Source: Leptospira saintgironsiae (lineage in GTDB: Bacteria > Spirochaetota > Leptospiria > Leptospirales > Leptospiraceae). From it: DNA of 64,000 nt. The translations under genes and the position numbers were made by a program. This document shows, one piece after another, positions 1 through 9,069 of this stretch. Location of the stretch: positions 434,001 through 498,000 of the forward strand of contig NZ_NPDR01000003.1 of the NCBI RefSeq assembly GCF_002811765.1. Reading direction: 5' to 3'. Position 1 is the stretch's first letter. Every line of letters starts with the position of its first letter. The notes under the pieces are model-generated. The model worked only from the letters and a program-made list of their open reading frames with translations, was not told the DNA's origin and made no database searches.

Positions 1-1765
1 GAGAAGAAAGGAAATCCACACCTTTGGATTGTAATTCTTGCAGAAGTGCCCAAGAGGTTGTTGCTCCAAGACCTGCTCCTACTTTTCCATTCCTTCTGAG
101 AATAGAAACTTTTCTATGTGCTGTTTCAGGTTGGATCACTGCTTGTGTATAAGAGTTCACATTATACTTTTCGAAGTAGGTAGGAATATCCGGATCCTTT
201 TCCTCGGTAAGTTTGTGAGCCACGTCCACACCAATCCCTCCGCCGCCGATGATAGCAACTTTGGAACCTGGTTTGAATGTTCCATTAAGGAACTCAACAT
301 AACTTGCATGTGGTTTTTTCTCTAAACCAGGGAGGTTCAGGTTTCTAGGAAGAACTCCAGTTGCGAAAATTACCGCATCCGGTTTAAGATCATCCAACAT
401 TTTTAGATCCGCCTTTGTATTCAGACGAATATCCACTTTTAAACGAGGAAGTTCGTTTTGGAAATATCGGATTGTTTCAAAAAATTCAAATTTACCTGGA
501 ATAGCAGCAGCCAAATTTAATTGGCCTCCTAATTTTCCAGAAGCTTCTAAGAGAATAACTTCGTGGCCACGTAAAGCGGCAACTCTTGCAGATTCCATTC
601 CTCCAGGACCAGAACCAACTACTACCACTCTTTGTCTTTTTGCCTGAGGAAGAGATTTCCAGTCTAACTCTCTATTTGCAGAAGGGTTTACCAAACAAGA
701 AACCATTTCTTCTTTGAAAGTATGATCCAAACAAGCTTGGTTACAAGCCACACATGTATTCACTCTTTCTGTTTGGTTTTCTTTGATCTTATTTACGATT
801 TCTGCATCTGCTAAGAATGGTCTTGCCATACTCACAATGTCCGCTTCTCCAGCATTCAATACTTGGATGATTGTCTCCGGCATATTGATCCTGTTAGAAG
901 CGATGATTGGAATTCCTGGAACGGATGCTTTTATTTTGCCGGCAATCTTTGCCCAAGCACCTCTTGGAACTAATTGAGAAATAGTAGGAATACGAGACTC
1001 ATGCCAACCAATCCCGATATTAAGTGCATCTGCTCCTGCTTCTTTTAATTCTTTAGCAAGTGATATCACCTCTTCAAAAGTTGGGTTGCCTGGGATCAAA
1101 TCAATCCCTGACATTCTTACGATGACTGGATAACCTGGTCCAACTTGTTTGCGGACTTCTTTCATTGTCTCGATCGCAAATCGTCTGCGGTTTTCAGGAG
1201 AACCACCGAATTCGTCTGATCTTTTGTTTGTAACTTCGGAGAAGAATTGGTTTACCAAATATCCTTCTGAAGCCATCACTTCTACCGCTCTGAAACCAAC
1301 TTGTTTAGCGCGTAATGCGGAAGATCCGAAATCGCGGATTGTTCTCCAAGCATCCTCTGTAGAAAGTTCTTTTGGTATGAACCTGTTGATAGGTGCGCGT
1401 AGCGCAGAAGGTCCTACAAGTTCTCTGTGGTAGGCATATCTTCCTGCATGAAATAATTGTGCGCAAAAAATTCCCATTGGTTTGAGAATGGAGGCGACTT
1501 TTTCAAGTTCTTGGCAGTCTTCTTCCTTTTGGAAATCGAAAAATATATTAGAACCTTTTCCTTCTGCATTCACCGAAATTCCTCCGGTGGTAATGAGTCC
1601 AACTCCTCCTTCGAATCTTTTACCATAGAATGCAGCCATTCTATCTGCAGTTTTGGGCATTCCTTCCAAACCCAAGTGCATGGATCCCATGATAATACGA
1701 TTAGGAATAGTTTCGGCTCCGATATCTATCGGGCGAAAGATTGGGGAAATATCTAAAGAAGACAT
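1..1765 (-). CDS. fadH: 2,4-dienoyl-CoA reductase-type flavin/Fe-S oxidoreductase, C-terminus outside window
   Basis: The frame is open from ATG at 1765 to the window edge, giving about 588 visible residues. The N-terminal half is a TIM-barrel flavin oxidoreductase (start PIFRPIDIG; FHAGRYAYH). Cys338, Cys341, Cys345 and Cys357 (C-x2-C-x3-C-x11-C) form the 4Fe-4S site typical of FadH. A Rossmann segment VVVGSGPGGMESAR for FAD and a second, IIGGGGIGVDVAH, for NADPH follow. E. coli FadH has about 670 residues, so roughly 80 are missing here. The family reduces 2,4-dienoyl-CoA with NADPH during oxidation of unsaturated fatty acids. The gene lies downstream of leuA on the same strand, but a 133-base gap with an operator-like palindrome suggests its own promoter. 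Trimethylamine-dehydrogenase-type enzymes share this layout, so the exact substrate is an inference. Confidence 0.88.
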   Translation of the reverse strand, partial: MSSLDISPIFRPIDIGAETIPNRIIMGSMHLGLEGMPKTADRMAAFYGKRFEGGVGLITTGGISVNAEGKGSNIFFDFQKEEDCQELEKVASILKPMGIFCAQLFHAGRYAYHRELVGPSALRAPINRFIPKELSTEDAWRTIRDFGSSALRAKQVGFRAVEVMASEGYLVNQFFSEVTNKRSDEFGGSPENRRRFAIETMKEVRKQVGPGYPVIVRMSGIDLIPGNPTFEEVISLAKELKEAGADALNIGIGWHESRIPTISQLVPRGAWAKIAGKIKASVPGIPIIASNRINMPETIIQVLNAGEADIVSMARPFLADAEIVNKIKENQTERVNTCVACNQACLDHTFKEEMVSCLVNPSANRELDWKSLPQAKRQRVVVVGSGPGGMESARVAALRGHEVILLEASGKLGGQLNLAAAIPGKFEFFETIRYFQNELPRLKVDIRLNTKADLKMLDDLKPDAVIFATGVLPRNLNLPGLEKKPHASYVEFLNGTFKPGSKVAIIGGGGIGVDVAHKLTEEKDPDIPTYFEKYNVNSYTQAVIQPETAHRKVSILRRNGKVGAGLGATTSWALLQELQSKGVDFLSS

Positions 1766-1792
1766 TCGCAGTTCACCTTTCTTTTTATTTGA

Positions 1793-1810
1793 GTAGAACA
1801 GTCGTTCTAC
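1793..1810. promoter_or_regulatory. TetR-type operator palindrome before fadH
   Basis: A perfect 7-base inverted repeat, GTAGAAC-agtc-GTTCTAC, lies 28 bases upstream of the fadH start codon. The size and the GAAC...GTTC core resemble TetR-family operators that control fatty-acid oxidation genes. No tetR gene is in the window, so the regulator is unknown and the role is inferred. Confidence 0.55.
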
Positions 1811-1898
1811 TAAGAAAGGATTTTATCTGAATTTGGAAAAGGCAACGGTTTTTCTCAGAAATTTGAAAATAGATACCGAACATGATTCGGCAAAAATT

Positions 1899-3416
1899 TC
1901 AATTCATAGAAAAACGATTTAATGCAGAGATATATGCTTGAGAACAAGCCTCAATAATATCAGTGGAGCTTGCTTTCCCTACAACTCGTTCTCCATGTTT
2001 TTCTAAAGTAACGGATGCTTCTGCCAAAGCGTCTTGTCCTTCTGTTACTGGAGAGATTACGAGCTTAATTAGTTCTACATCGGAGATAGTTGCTTTCTGG
2101 ATTGCTTTGAAGATAGAATCAACTGGACCATCCCCTGTTGCAGATTCTTCTTTTAGATTTCCTTCGATAGAAAGTCGGATACTTGCAGTAGGAGTACTCT
2201 TAGTTCCTGTAGTTACATGAAAACTTTCTAATACATATTTATCGTTGGAAGATTTTCTGGATTCATCAGCAAATAGTGCGCGAATATCCTCGTCGAAAAT
2301 TTCCTTTTTACGATCTGCAATCTCTAAAAATCTTTGGTAGGCTGCTTCTAATTCTTCTGGGTGAGGACTAAATCCTAAACGAACGATCCTATCTTTGAAA
2401 CCGGCTCTTCCGCTATGTCTTCCGAGCACCATTCTGTTGGATTGGATCCCAACACTTTCTGGAGTCATGATCTCATAGGTTTCTCTATTTTTCAAAACAC
2501 CGTCTTGGTGGATTCCTGACTCATGAGCAAATGCGTTTGCACCTACAACTGCTTTGTTAGGCTGTACCACCATTCCAGTGATCGTTTTAACTAGATAGGA
2601 AGCTTTTGCGATCTCTTCTGTTTGGATCCTGGTTTGTATTCCGAATTTATCCTTACGCGTACGAAGTGCCATGACCACTTCTTCCATTGCGGTATTGCCG
2701 GCTCTTTCTCCGATACCGTTTACAGTACATTCTACCTGTCTTGCTCCATTTAAGATGGCAGCAAGGCTATTGGAAGTTGCAAGTCCTAGATCATTATGGC
2801 AATGTGCTGAGAAGATTGCCTTCTCACTTCCTTTTACATTCTGGATCAAAAATTTGAATAATTCTCCGTATTCGTACGGTGTTGTATATCCTACAGTGTC
2901 CGGGATATTGATTGTGGTAGCACCGGCTTCAATCACTGCTTCACAAAGTTCTCTAAGGAACTCTGGCTCTGAACGAGTTGCATCTTCTGGAGAAAATTCC
3001 ACATCGTCTACATGGTCTCTGCAGATCTTAACTGCTTCGACAGCCATTTTCAAAACTTCAGCAGGATCTTTGCCTAGTTTGAATTTCATATGGATAGGAG
3101 AAGATGCGATAAAAGTATGAATTCTTCTTTTTTTAGCAGGGATGATTGCTTTTGCAGCAGATTCTAAGTCTGGACGAACTGCTCTTGCGAGTGCCGCGAT
3201 GATTGGGCCTTCGACCTCTCTGGAAATTCTTTGGACTGCTTGGAATTGGACTGGAGAAGAAACCGGGAAACCTGCTTCGATCACATCCACATTCATTTTA
3301 GCAAGTTGGAGTGCGATCTCTATCTTCTCATTCTCGCTCATTGCCGCGCCTGGGCATTGTTCTCCGTCGCGGAGAGTGGTATCGAAAATCCGAACAAAAT
3401 CCAAATTTGAGTTCAT
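1899..3416 (-). CDS. leuA: 2-isopropylmalate synthase
   Basis: A protein of 505 residues if started at ATG 3416; an in-frame TTG at 3443 would add nine residues. ATG is preferred because it directly precedes the conserved beginning (FVRIFDTTLRDGEQ). The N-terminal HMGL-like TIM barrel carries the DTTLRDGEQ motif and the metal-binding HCHND motif, followed by GERAGNTAMEEV. The C-terminal part, from about residue 385, looks like the LeuA allosteric domain. The enzyme condenses acetyl-CoA with 2-oxoisovalerate in leucine synthesis. Leptospira also has a related citramalate synthase for isoleucine, but the DTTLRDGEQCPG form here fits LeuA better. It is divergent from the VOC gene and upstream of fadH. 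A short inverted repeat (CCGAA-catga-TTCGG, 1876-1890) follows it and may be a weak terminator. Confidence 0.9.
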   Translation of the reverse strand: MNSNLDFVRIFDTTLRDGEQCPGAAMSENEKIEIALQLAKMNVDVIEAGFPVSSPVQFQAVQRISREVEGPIIAALARAVRPDLESAAKAIIPAKKRRIHTFIASSPIHMKFKLGKDPAEVLKMAVEAVKICRDHVDDVEFSPEDATRSEPEFLRELCEAVIEAGATTINIPDTVGYTTPYEYGELFKFLIQNVKGSEKAIFSAHCHNDLGLATSNSLAAILNGARQVECTVNGIGERAGNTAMEEVVMALRTRKDKFGIQTRIQTEEIAKASYLVKTITGMVVQPNKAVVGANAFAHESGIHQDGVLKNRETYEIMTPESVGIQSNRMVLGRHSGRAGFKDRIVRLGFSPHPEELEAAYQRFLEIADRKKEIFDEDIRALFADESRKSSNDKYVLESFHVTTGTKSTPTASIRLSIEGNLKEESATGDGPVDSIFKAIQKATISDVELIKLVISPVTEGQDALAEASVTLEKHGERVVGKASSTDIIEACSQAYISALNRFSMN

Positions 3417-3514
3417 ATGCTTGGAAAACTTCCCTAACTCCAAAATTATAGTCTGAATCGGGCCGTAAACCTAATAAATACCGGGTTTAGAGCTTTCGGA
3501 GATTAGACCAGATT

Positions 3515-3868
3515 ATGGAGAAAGACTCTCTCAGTTTCTTTGGTACCAGCTTAAAAGCGGAAGATTGTTCTAAGTCAGCAAAACTTTACTCTGAACTTTT
3601 TGGCGGAGAAGTCCAGGTATCTAGTCCTGCTCATGCAGAGCTTCTCTTTTATGAAAATCAAAGAGTGATCTTTAGCAAAGAAACGGAAGAATGTCCTGTA
3701 ACTCCCGGAACCTTGGTCTGGAAGATTGTAAAACAGAAGGTCCCAGCTTTCGAAACTCGACTGTTAGGCTCCGGATTTCAGAAAGAATCTGAGACCGGTA
3801 AATATTCTTCTTATCTAGATCCTTGGAAAAACCGGATTTGGCTGTATTATTTTGATCAGCCAGGATAA
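3515..3868 (+). CDS. glyoxalase/VOC-fold small protein
   Basis: A 117-residue protein with the VOC pattern: an early beta strand (FFGTSLKAEDCSKSAKLYSELFGGEV), a central strand pair (AELLFYENQRVIF) and a C-terminal strand ending in YLDPWKNRIWLYYFD, which resembles the 'D-P-x-G-N-x-x-x-L' end of VOC domains. Metal-ligand His residues are not obvious, so it may not be a metalloenzyme. It is divergently transcribed from leuA. Its last 13 bases overlap the 3' end of the convergent transporter gene. The substrate is unknown, and the fold assignment is by motif only. Confidence 0.55.
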   Translation: MEKDSLSFFGTSLKAEDCSKSAKLYSELFGGEVQVSSPAHAELLFYENQRVIFSKETEECPVTPGTLVWKIVKQKVPAFETRLLGSGFQKESETGKYSSYLDPWKNRIWLYYFDQPG

Positions 3869-4569
3869 GGCTGGACTTCTTCTTTTCCTTCTTTAAGAGC
3901 CGCTTCTGCCATTTTATGAGCGTCTTCTCCTAGATACTTTTCAATCCAATAATGAGCCAGATAGATCAAAGGAGTGATCCCGATCGCAATAAAGATCTTA
4001 TAGAAGAAGTTTGTATAAGAGATAGAATTTAGCGTTTGGAAGTCGTAAGTTCCCCAGTAAGCTACAAAAATAACGACATAAGAATCCAAAAGTTGGGAGA
4101 AGATGGTGGAACCTGTGGCTCTCAACCAAAGAAGTTTGTTTTTAGTCTTTTTACGGATTAAATGGAAGACTTGGATGTCCACAAGCTGCCCGATCAGATA
4201 GGCAACGATAGAACCAGTGATCACTTGCCCTGTATTAAAGAATACAACCTGAAAGGAATGGTCGTCTACAGGTGAGTTCCCTGCTGCTGGGATGGCCATA
4301 TCCAATTGAAGAAGGAAGAATGCTAATACGATCATTACCATTCCTACCAAGGTTAGGTATCTAACACCTCTTCTTCCATAATACTCATTCAAGAGGTCCG
4401 TTACAATAAATGTGATCGGGAAGGGAATTACTCCCAAGGTCATGGTCAAGGCCTTACTTCCGATCACCACTTGGAACCATTTAGAGCCAGTCACCTCTGC
4501 CATCAAAAGGAAGGTTATAAAGATGGAACCTAAAACGAAAAATAGTTTGAAAGGCCGGTGAAACTGCAT
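3856..4569 (-). CDS. yhhQ: queuosine precursor transporter (YhhQ/VUT family)
   Basis: A hydrophobic protein of 237 residues from ATG 4569; an in-frame TTG at 4629 would give 257. The ATG start matches the usual family beginning just before the first membrane segment (FKLFFVLGSIFITFLLMAEV). Family signatures are the FPITFIVTDLLNEYYGRR segment and the later GQVITGSIVAYLIGQLVDIQVF and STIFSQLLDSYVVIFVAYWG segments. There are about six membrane spans. The family imports preQ0/preQ1 bases for the tRNA nucleoside queuosine. It converges on the VOC gene with a 13-base overlap. No queuosine synthesis genes are nearby, so the transport role rests on family membership. Confidence 0.85.
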   Translation of the reverse strand: MQFHRPFKLFFVLGSIFITFLLMAEVTGSKWFQVVIGSKALTMTLGVIPFPITFIVTDLLNEYYGRRGVRYLTLVGMVMIVLAFFLLQLDMAIPAAGNSPVDDHSFQVVFFNTGQVITGSIVAYLIGQLVDIQVFHLIRKKTKNKLLWLRATGSTIFSQLLDSYVVIFVAYWGTYDFQTLNSISYTNFFYKIFIAIGITPLIYLAHYWIEKYLGEDAHKMAEAALKEGKEEVQPYPG

Positions 4570-4720
4570 CTGAGGAAAAATCTTGTGAATTAAGTCTCTG
4601 TCAATCAAAGAACAGATGGAATTCCACAAACGTTTGACATGCAGACTACCTATAAATCACTGGAAGACAGTCGGTGCTTTACTTTTGGCCTCCGCGATTC
4701 GATAAATATATAGAGCTCAA

Positions 4721-6310
4721 ATGAATCCAAACGATGAACCTTACACCCCAGAGGACTTGATCCGCCCAGTCCCATACCAAGCAAAAAAACAGCCTCTATG
4801 GCAATCAAGCCTAGTGAGTCTGACTTGGTTTTTACTTTCCGGAATTTCTTTTTATCTAGGACTCCAAGCCTTAAAGGCAGATCCTAAAACTGCTTCTGTC
4901 CAAACTGGAACAGAACAGGTAGCATTCCAAAATACTACTCTCAAATCTGACCTTGCGCCTACAGACGGGGCCTGGGAATCCTGGAAGAAATGGTGGAATT
5001 CCAACAATATTTCTTCCGAATCAGACGGGACTTCAAGCACAGTTAGTTCTTCTGCGCCTGAATCAGAAGATGATCCTGCTTTTAGAGCTTCTACTTGGTT
5101 TTCGGACTATGAAGCGATGAAACGTACTGTTCATCTATATAATGAGATCCATCCATTTATCTATGGATTCAAAGGAAGAGAGACGAATAACGGAGATCTT
5201 TATTCTCTTTGGGGATCTGCTCAAAAACATGCACGTGTTGCAGAACTAAAATCTTTAAATCCAAAAGTTAAGATCATTCCTACAATCTTCCGTTGGGAAA
5301 ATAAGAATGAAAAAATTTCTGAAAACATTGGTCTGAACGGACGTAATGATATCAGAGACAAACATATCCAGAATATTCTATATGAAGTAGATACTTACGG
5401 TTTCGACGGTATTGATATAGATTATGAAGGAATGAGCTGCGAGAAAAAAGAGAAGTTTGAGGAATTCATCGTTATTCTCTCCAAAGAGATCCACAAACGT
5501 GGAAAACTTCTTTCTGTAGCTGTTCACCCTAAAACTGCTGCTAAAAAATCCGGCCTAAAAGCATGTAAGGGTTTAAAAGAAAAAATTAATATGGATTTTG
5601 CTGAGAATTGGAGAGGTCCAATGACTCACGATTACGCTTTTTTAGCAAAACACGCGGATCGTGTTAAGGTGATGGCATATGAACTTCATCCTCGTAAGTA
5701 TAGAAACCCAGGACCTGGACCTCAGGCTCCAAACGTTTGGATCAGAAATATCATCACTTACGCAAAAGAAAGAGTTCCTGCTAAAAAATTATATATGGCA
5801 ATCCCAACTTACGGATATGATTGGGCTCTAAATTGTAACTCAAAGATCAAGGCTGTATATTGGTCTGATGCGTTAAAACGCCAACAACTCGGTGTCACAA
5901 AACAACCTACAAATATCACGCAAGTTTTAGCAGATAATAAGAATTCTGACTCTTGGACAAATCTTTCTAAGTTTAGCTGGGTTCACCAAGGAAAAACTTA
6001 CGAAGATCCAAGTATCTGGTACAAGTCAGAAGGTTGTGATCGTGTTGCATTCTTCATGAACAGAAAAGCTTTTGAAGAAAAGATGACTCTATTAAGATCT
6101 TATGATATTGGTGGATTCTCTTTCTGGCAGTTATTATCTGATAACGATCCAGGGATCAATGATTACCTAGAATTACTTGTGACTAATAAACTTCCTCCTG
6201 TTCCTAAGGCTAAAAAATTGCCTGAAACTCCGAATCCTGATGTAAAACAGGCGCCTCCGGAAGAAGGTCAGGAAGAAGCCAAGAACACACAGGATCTTGT
6301 CAAAAAATAA
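4721..6310 (+). CDS. membrane-anchored glycoside hydrolase family 18 protein
   Basis: A 529-residue protein. An N-terminal cytoplasmic stretch is followed by one membrane segment (about residues 31-50), a Ser/Thr-rich linker (about 55-120) and a GH18 barrel (about 125-490). The catalytic DGIDIDYE motif lies at residues 229-236, with Glu236 as the predicted acid. It matches the D-x-x-D-x-D-x-E signature, so the active site appears intact. MAYELHPR and the final FSFWQLLSDND strand also fit the fold. The C-terminus is a Pro/Glu/Lys-rich tail. GH18 members cleave chitin or N-acetylglucosamine-containing glycans such as peptidoglycan. A membrane anchor facing the periplasm favours a cell-wall role, which is an inference. 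Its 3' end overlaps the Sua5 gene by 14 bases, so the two are probably co-transcribed. Confidence 0.82.
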   Translation: MNPNDEPYTPEDLIRPVPYQAKKQPLWQSSLVSLTWFLLSGISFYLGLQALKADPKTASVQTGTEQVAFQNTTLKSDLAPTDGAWESWKKWWNSNNISSESDGTSSTVSSSAPESEDDPAFRASTWFSDYEAMKRTVHLYNEIHPFIYGFKGRETNNGDLYSLWGSAQKHARVAELKSLNPKVKIIPTIFRWENKNEKISENIGLNGRNDIRDKHIQNILYEVDTYGFDGIDIDYEGMSCEKKEKFEEFIVILSKEIHKRGKLLSVAVHPKTAAKKSGLKACKGLKEKINMDFAENWRGPMTHDYAFLAKHADRVKVMAYELHPRKYRNPGPGPQAPNVWIRNIITYAKERVPAKKLYMAIPTYGYDWALNCNSKIKAVYWSDALKRQQLGVTKQPTNITQVLADNKNSDSWTNLSKFSWVHQGKTYEDPSIWYKSEGCDRVAFFMNRKAFEEKMTLLRSYDIGGFSFWQLLSDNDPGINDYLELLVTNKLPPVPKAKKLPETPNPDVKQAPPEEGQEEAKNTQDLVKK

Positions 6311-7232
6311 AATTACAATCATCACAGAAGATCCTTCTCTCGCAGCAAAAGTACTGAAAGAGGGAGGGATCGTTCTATTTCCTACTGAAACCGTTTACGG
6401 TATTGGTGCGGATTCCAGAAATCTCTCCTCTTGTTTAGAAATTTATAAAATTAAAAACCGTCCTGCAGATAATCCTCTCATTGTTCATTTAGGAAATCCT
6501 GCTCTCATTCCTGATATTGGAGAAGTTCCAGAAAGTGCAAGGGTACTGATCAGACAATATATGCCTGGTCCTTTAAGTTTGGTTTTAAAGAAGGTGGATA
6601 AATCTGTTTTTTCTACGGGATTGACTACAATTGCGGTAAGAGTTCCTTCTCATCCAAAAACTTTAGAAATGCTTTCTTATTTTGGAGGACCAGTTTCTGC
6701 CCCTTCTGCAAATCTTTCAGGACAACCATCTATCACAAGATTGGATGATGCAATCTCTGAATTTGATGGTTTGGTAGATCTCATCTTAAAAGGTCCAGAT
6801 CCTGAAATAGGTTTAGAATCTACAGTTGCCGATTTCTCCGTTTCTCCGCCTAAACTTCTTCGTCCTGGATATTTTGGATGGGAAGAATTACGAAAATATG
6901 TTCATGATCTGGAAGATTATACTGAGTTGAAAGAGGGGGAATCTCCTTCAAGTCCTGGAGTAAAATATAAACATTATGCACCAAAAGCAAAGGTGACATT
7001 TACTGAAAGCCAAACTCCAGATAGAGAATCAGCCGCCATTGGTATAGGTTTAAGCAGAGGTTGGAAGTTCGCGTTAGATCTAAGAAACAATGATGAGTAT
7101 ATGAAAAATTTATACTCCTTCTTCAGAGATTGTGATCGTTTAGGGATTTCTAAAATTTATTGCTTTCCACCTGCAAACTCTTTAGGAAAAGAAGCGCTCT
7201 TAAATAGAATTCTAAAAGCGCAAGAATCTTAA
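6297..7232 (+). CDS. tsaC: threonylcarbamoyl-AMP synthase, Sua5 type
   Basis: A 311-residue protein starting at TTG 6297, seven bases after an AGGA ribosome site inside the end of the GH18 gene. The YrdC domain (about 10-195) has the nucleotide-binding segment GGIVLFPTETVYGIGADSRN and VSAPSANLSG. SPGVKYKHYAPKAKV (about 220-235) is the Sua5 linker, followed by a short Sua5 C-terminal domain. YrdC-only TsaC proteins are near 190 residues, so this is the longer form. It makes threonylcarbamoyl-AMP from Thr, bicarbonate and ATP, the first step of t6A formation at tRNA position 37. The gene overlaps upstream GH18 by 14 bases and convergent sppA by four. Confidence 0.9.
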   Translation: MSKNKITIITEDPSLAAKVLKEGGIVLFPTETVYGIGADSRNLSSCLEIYKIKNRPADNPLIVHLGNPALIPDIGEVPESARVLIRQYMPGPLSLVLKKVDKSVFSTGLTTIAVRVPSHPKTLEMLSYFGGPVSAPSANLSGQPSITRLDDAISEFDGLVDLILKGPDPEIGLESTVADFSVSPPKLLRPGYFGWEELRKYVHDLEDYTELKEGESPSSPGVKYKHYAPKAKVTFTESQTPDRESAAIGIGLSRGWKFALDLRNNDEYMKNLYSFFRDCDRLGISKIYCFPPANSLGKEALLNRILKAQES

Positions 7233-8941
7233 AGTCCGGACAACTCTTGGGCGATCTCGGATAGATGTAAGACTTCCATTGGATTTTGTTTCTTCTCCGC
7301 GTTTAGCTTTGAAAAGAAAGAAAACTTAGAAAGCTGAATTCCAGGCTTTAAGTCTTGGACTAAGTCTTTCCAGCTATAAGTTCCTGGCAAATAACGCACA
7401 TCTATCTTTTTGGATTTAAGCTCTGTTTTTAGATTTTGTAATATATCCAAGAATGAATCGCAGGAATCTAAAAATCCTGATTTGCGGAATGTTTGTCCGG
7501 AGAAGATTCGACCTTCTCCATAATGTTTTTCTAATTCTTGGAAACTAGTCTTTCTGGATTCGATTACACGACTATAGAATAAATCCCTGGATCTCAATAC
7601 TTCTTTTCTTAAGAATTGTTCCGATTTAGGGGAAAGTTTTCCATATTCAGATAAAATGTCTCTATGAGGGTAAAATCCGATCCTTTCTTTTTGGACTCCA
7701 AATTTATCGTAAAGCTTCTTTAATTCGAATCTCATCATCACCGCACCAATGGAACCAACGATAGAATAGGGAGTTCCATGGATTTTTTGAGTAGCACAGG
7801 ATAGATAATATCCTCCGGAAGCGGCTACATTCAATACATACGTGATAACAGGTTTTTTCTCTGCCAGCTTTTTGATCTCTCTATAAAGAAGTTCAGATAC
7901 AAGTGCACTTCCTCCTGGAGAGTTCATTTCTAAGATAACTGCTGCTACCTTTGGATCTTCTTTTAAATCTTTAAAAATTTCTTGGTAATATCTGAAAGAA
8001 ACTTGTCTGGATCTGAAATCTTCTTCTCTTCCTAAATCAGGTAGAATATTTCCTTGGACTGGAAGAACTGCAACAATCGGAACTGATTTGGAGATAAGAG
8101 TAAAATTAGACTTTTTATGATATAACCTGAAACCTTTAGGGCTTAGTTTTTTGTATTTAGGTTTATCTGTTTCTTTCTCTTTTTTATAATTTTCAAATAG
8201 ATAATTTTCTTCGAATTCGTCCTCTTCTACAAACTCAGTGATAAATCCTATCTTCTTTAATTTTTCAGAACTGATGATCGGCTCTTCTAATACTTTTAGA
8301 TCTAAGTTTGAAGACTTCTTAAAACCTGTGGAAAGTAATTCTTTATAATCAGTAAGTAATGCTTCTAAATTTTTACGAGCAGGAGCGGAGAAGGATGTTC
8401 TTTGGAAAGTTTCTCCGAATGATTTGAATGCTCCACTTGCGTAAGCTTCTACACCTACGCCAAATTTTTTAGCTGCCCCTCCAAAAAAATAAGGTTCAGC
8501 GGAAGGAAGTATAGGAAAGAATTCCGCGGCTGAAGATGTATATCTATGTTTGCACTGAGAAAGTAATAATAATGCTTTAGTTCCTCCTCCTAAACAAAAA
8601 CCAGAAGTCTCAATTCCTTTTTCGTTCAATGTCTGGATTGTTTCGCAGATATTCCAAACTTCTCCAAATCCGTACTCAGGATTAGAAATATGAAAAGAAA
8701 CTTTTTTTAAACCTGGGACTTTAGTTAAAGCCTTCAATCCTATTAAAAAATCTACCAAGAAGGGAGCTTCTTCTTTCGGAACCAATAGTTTGACTAAAAA
8801 AGATTTTCTATCAAAGGAGAAAGAAGAAGGAATTTCTAAATAGAAATGATCTCCCTTGCGGATGATCCAGGATAATATCCTAAATCCTTGGAACAAAATC
8901 CGGATCGGTAAAAAAACAAGAGAGAACAGAATTCTAAACAT
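7229..8941 (-). CDS. sppA: signal peptide peptidase SppA (S49 serine protease)
   Basis: A 570-residue protein with an N-terminal hydrophobic segment (residues 1-27) and two tandem S49-like domains, as in the long SppA form. The N-terminal repeat supplies the likely general base Lys173 (GAFKSFGETF, matching the YKS motif of E. coli SppA). The C-terminal repeat supplies the nucleophile Ser375 in NVAASGGYYLS, after EMNSPGGSALVSE. A charged insertion (about 245-280) separates the repeats. It degrades signal peptides left in the membrane. It converges with tsaC (four-base overlap) and is divergent from uvrA. A LexA-type box lies only 12 bases upstream of its start, so its promoter may overlap that of uvrA. 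Confidence 0.85.
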   Translation of the reverse strand: MFRILFSLVFLPIRILFQGFRILSWIIRKGDHFYLEIPSSFSFDRKSFLVKLLVPKEEAPFLVDFLIGLKALTKVPGLKKVSFHISNPEYGFGEVWNICETIQTLNEKGIETSGFCLGGGTKALLLLSQCKHRYTSSAAEFFPILPSAEPYFFGGAAKKFGVGVEAYASGAFKSFGETFQRTSFSAPARKNLEALLTDYKELLSTGFKKSSNLDLKVLEEPIISSEKLKKIGFITEFVEEDEFEENYLFENYKKEKETDKPKYKKLSPKGFRLYHKKSNFTLISKSVPIVAVLPVQGNILPDLGREEDFRSRQVSFRYYQEIFKDLKEDPKVAAVILEMNSPGGSALVSELLYREIKKLAEKKPVITYVLNVAASGGYYLSCATQKIHGTPYSIVGSIGAVMMRFELKKLYDKFGVQKERIGFYPHRDILSEYGKLSPKSEQFLRKEVLRSRDLFYSRVIESRKTSFQELEKHYGEGRIFSGQTFRKSGFLDSCDSFLDILQNLKTELKSKKIDVRYLPGTYSWKDLVQDLKPGIQLSKFSFFSKLNAEKKQNPMEVLHLSEIAQELSGL

Positions 8942-8952
8942 TGGAAATTCCT

Positions 8953-8965
8953 TTTGGCGACCAAA
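8953..8965. promoter_or_regulatory. candidate LexA (SOS) box TTTG-N5-CAAA
   Basis: TTTG-gcgac-CAAA sits between the divergent sppA and uvrA genes, 105 bases before the uvrA start. From memory, TTTGN5CAAA is the palindrome reported for Leptospira LexA. Its presence before uvrA, a classic SOS gene, makes the call credible. The motif is short, so chance occurrence is possible. Confidence 0.6.
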
Positions 8966-9069
8966 GTAAAACGGACATTTATTCCGGAAAACGTAAAATT
9001 ACGGAAGGAAAACCGCTTTTCACCCTGGCTTTCCAGAAATTATCTGAAACCTAAGAGAGGGTTATTCGT

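Noticed and set aside
2671..3120. Long open frame opposite leuA (and similar ones opposite uvrA, mgtE, che and RND genes)
   Set aside because: They are antisense shadows of strongly coding genes and have no recognisable protein pattern.
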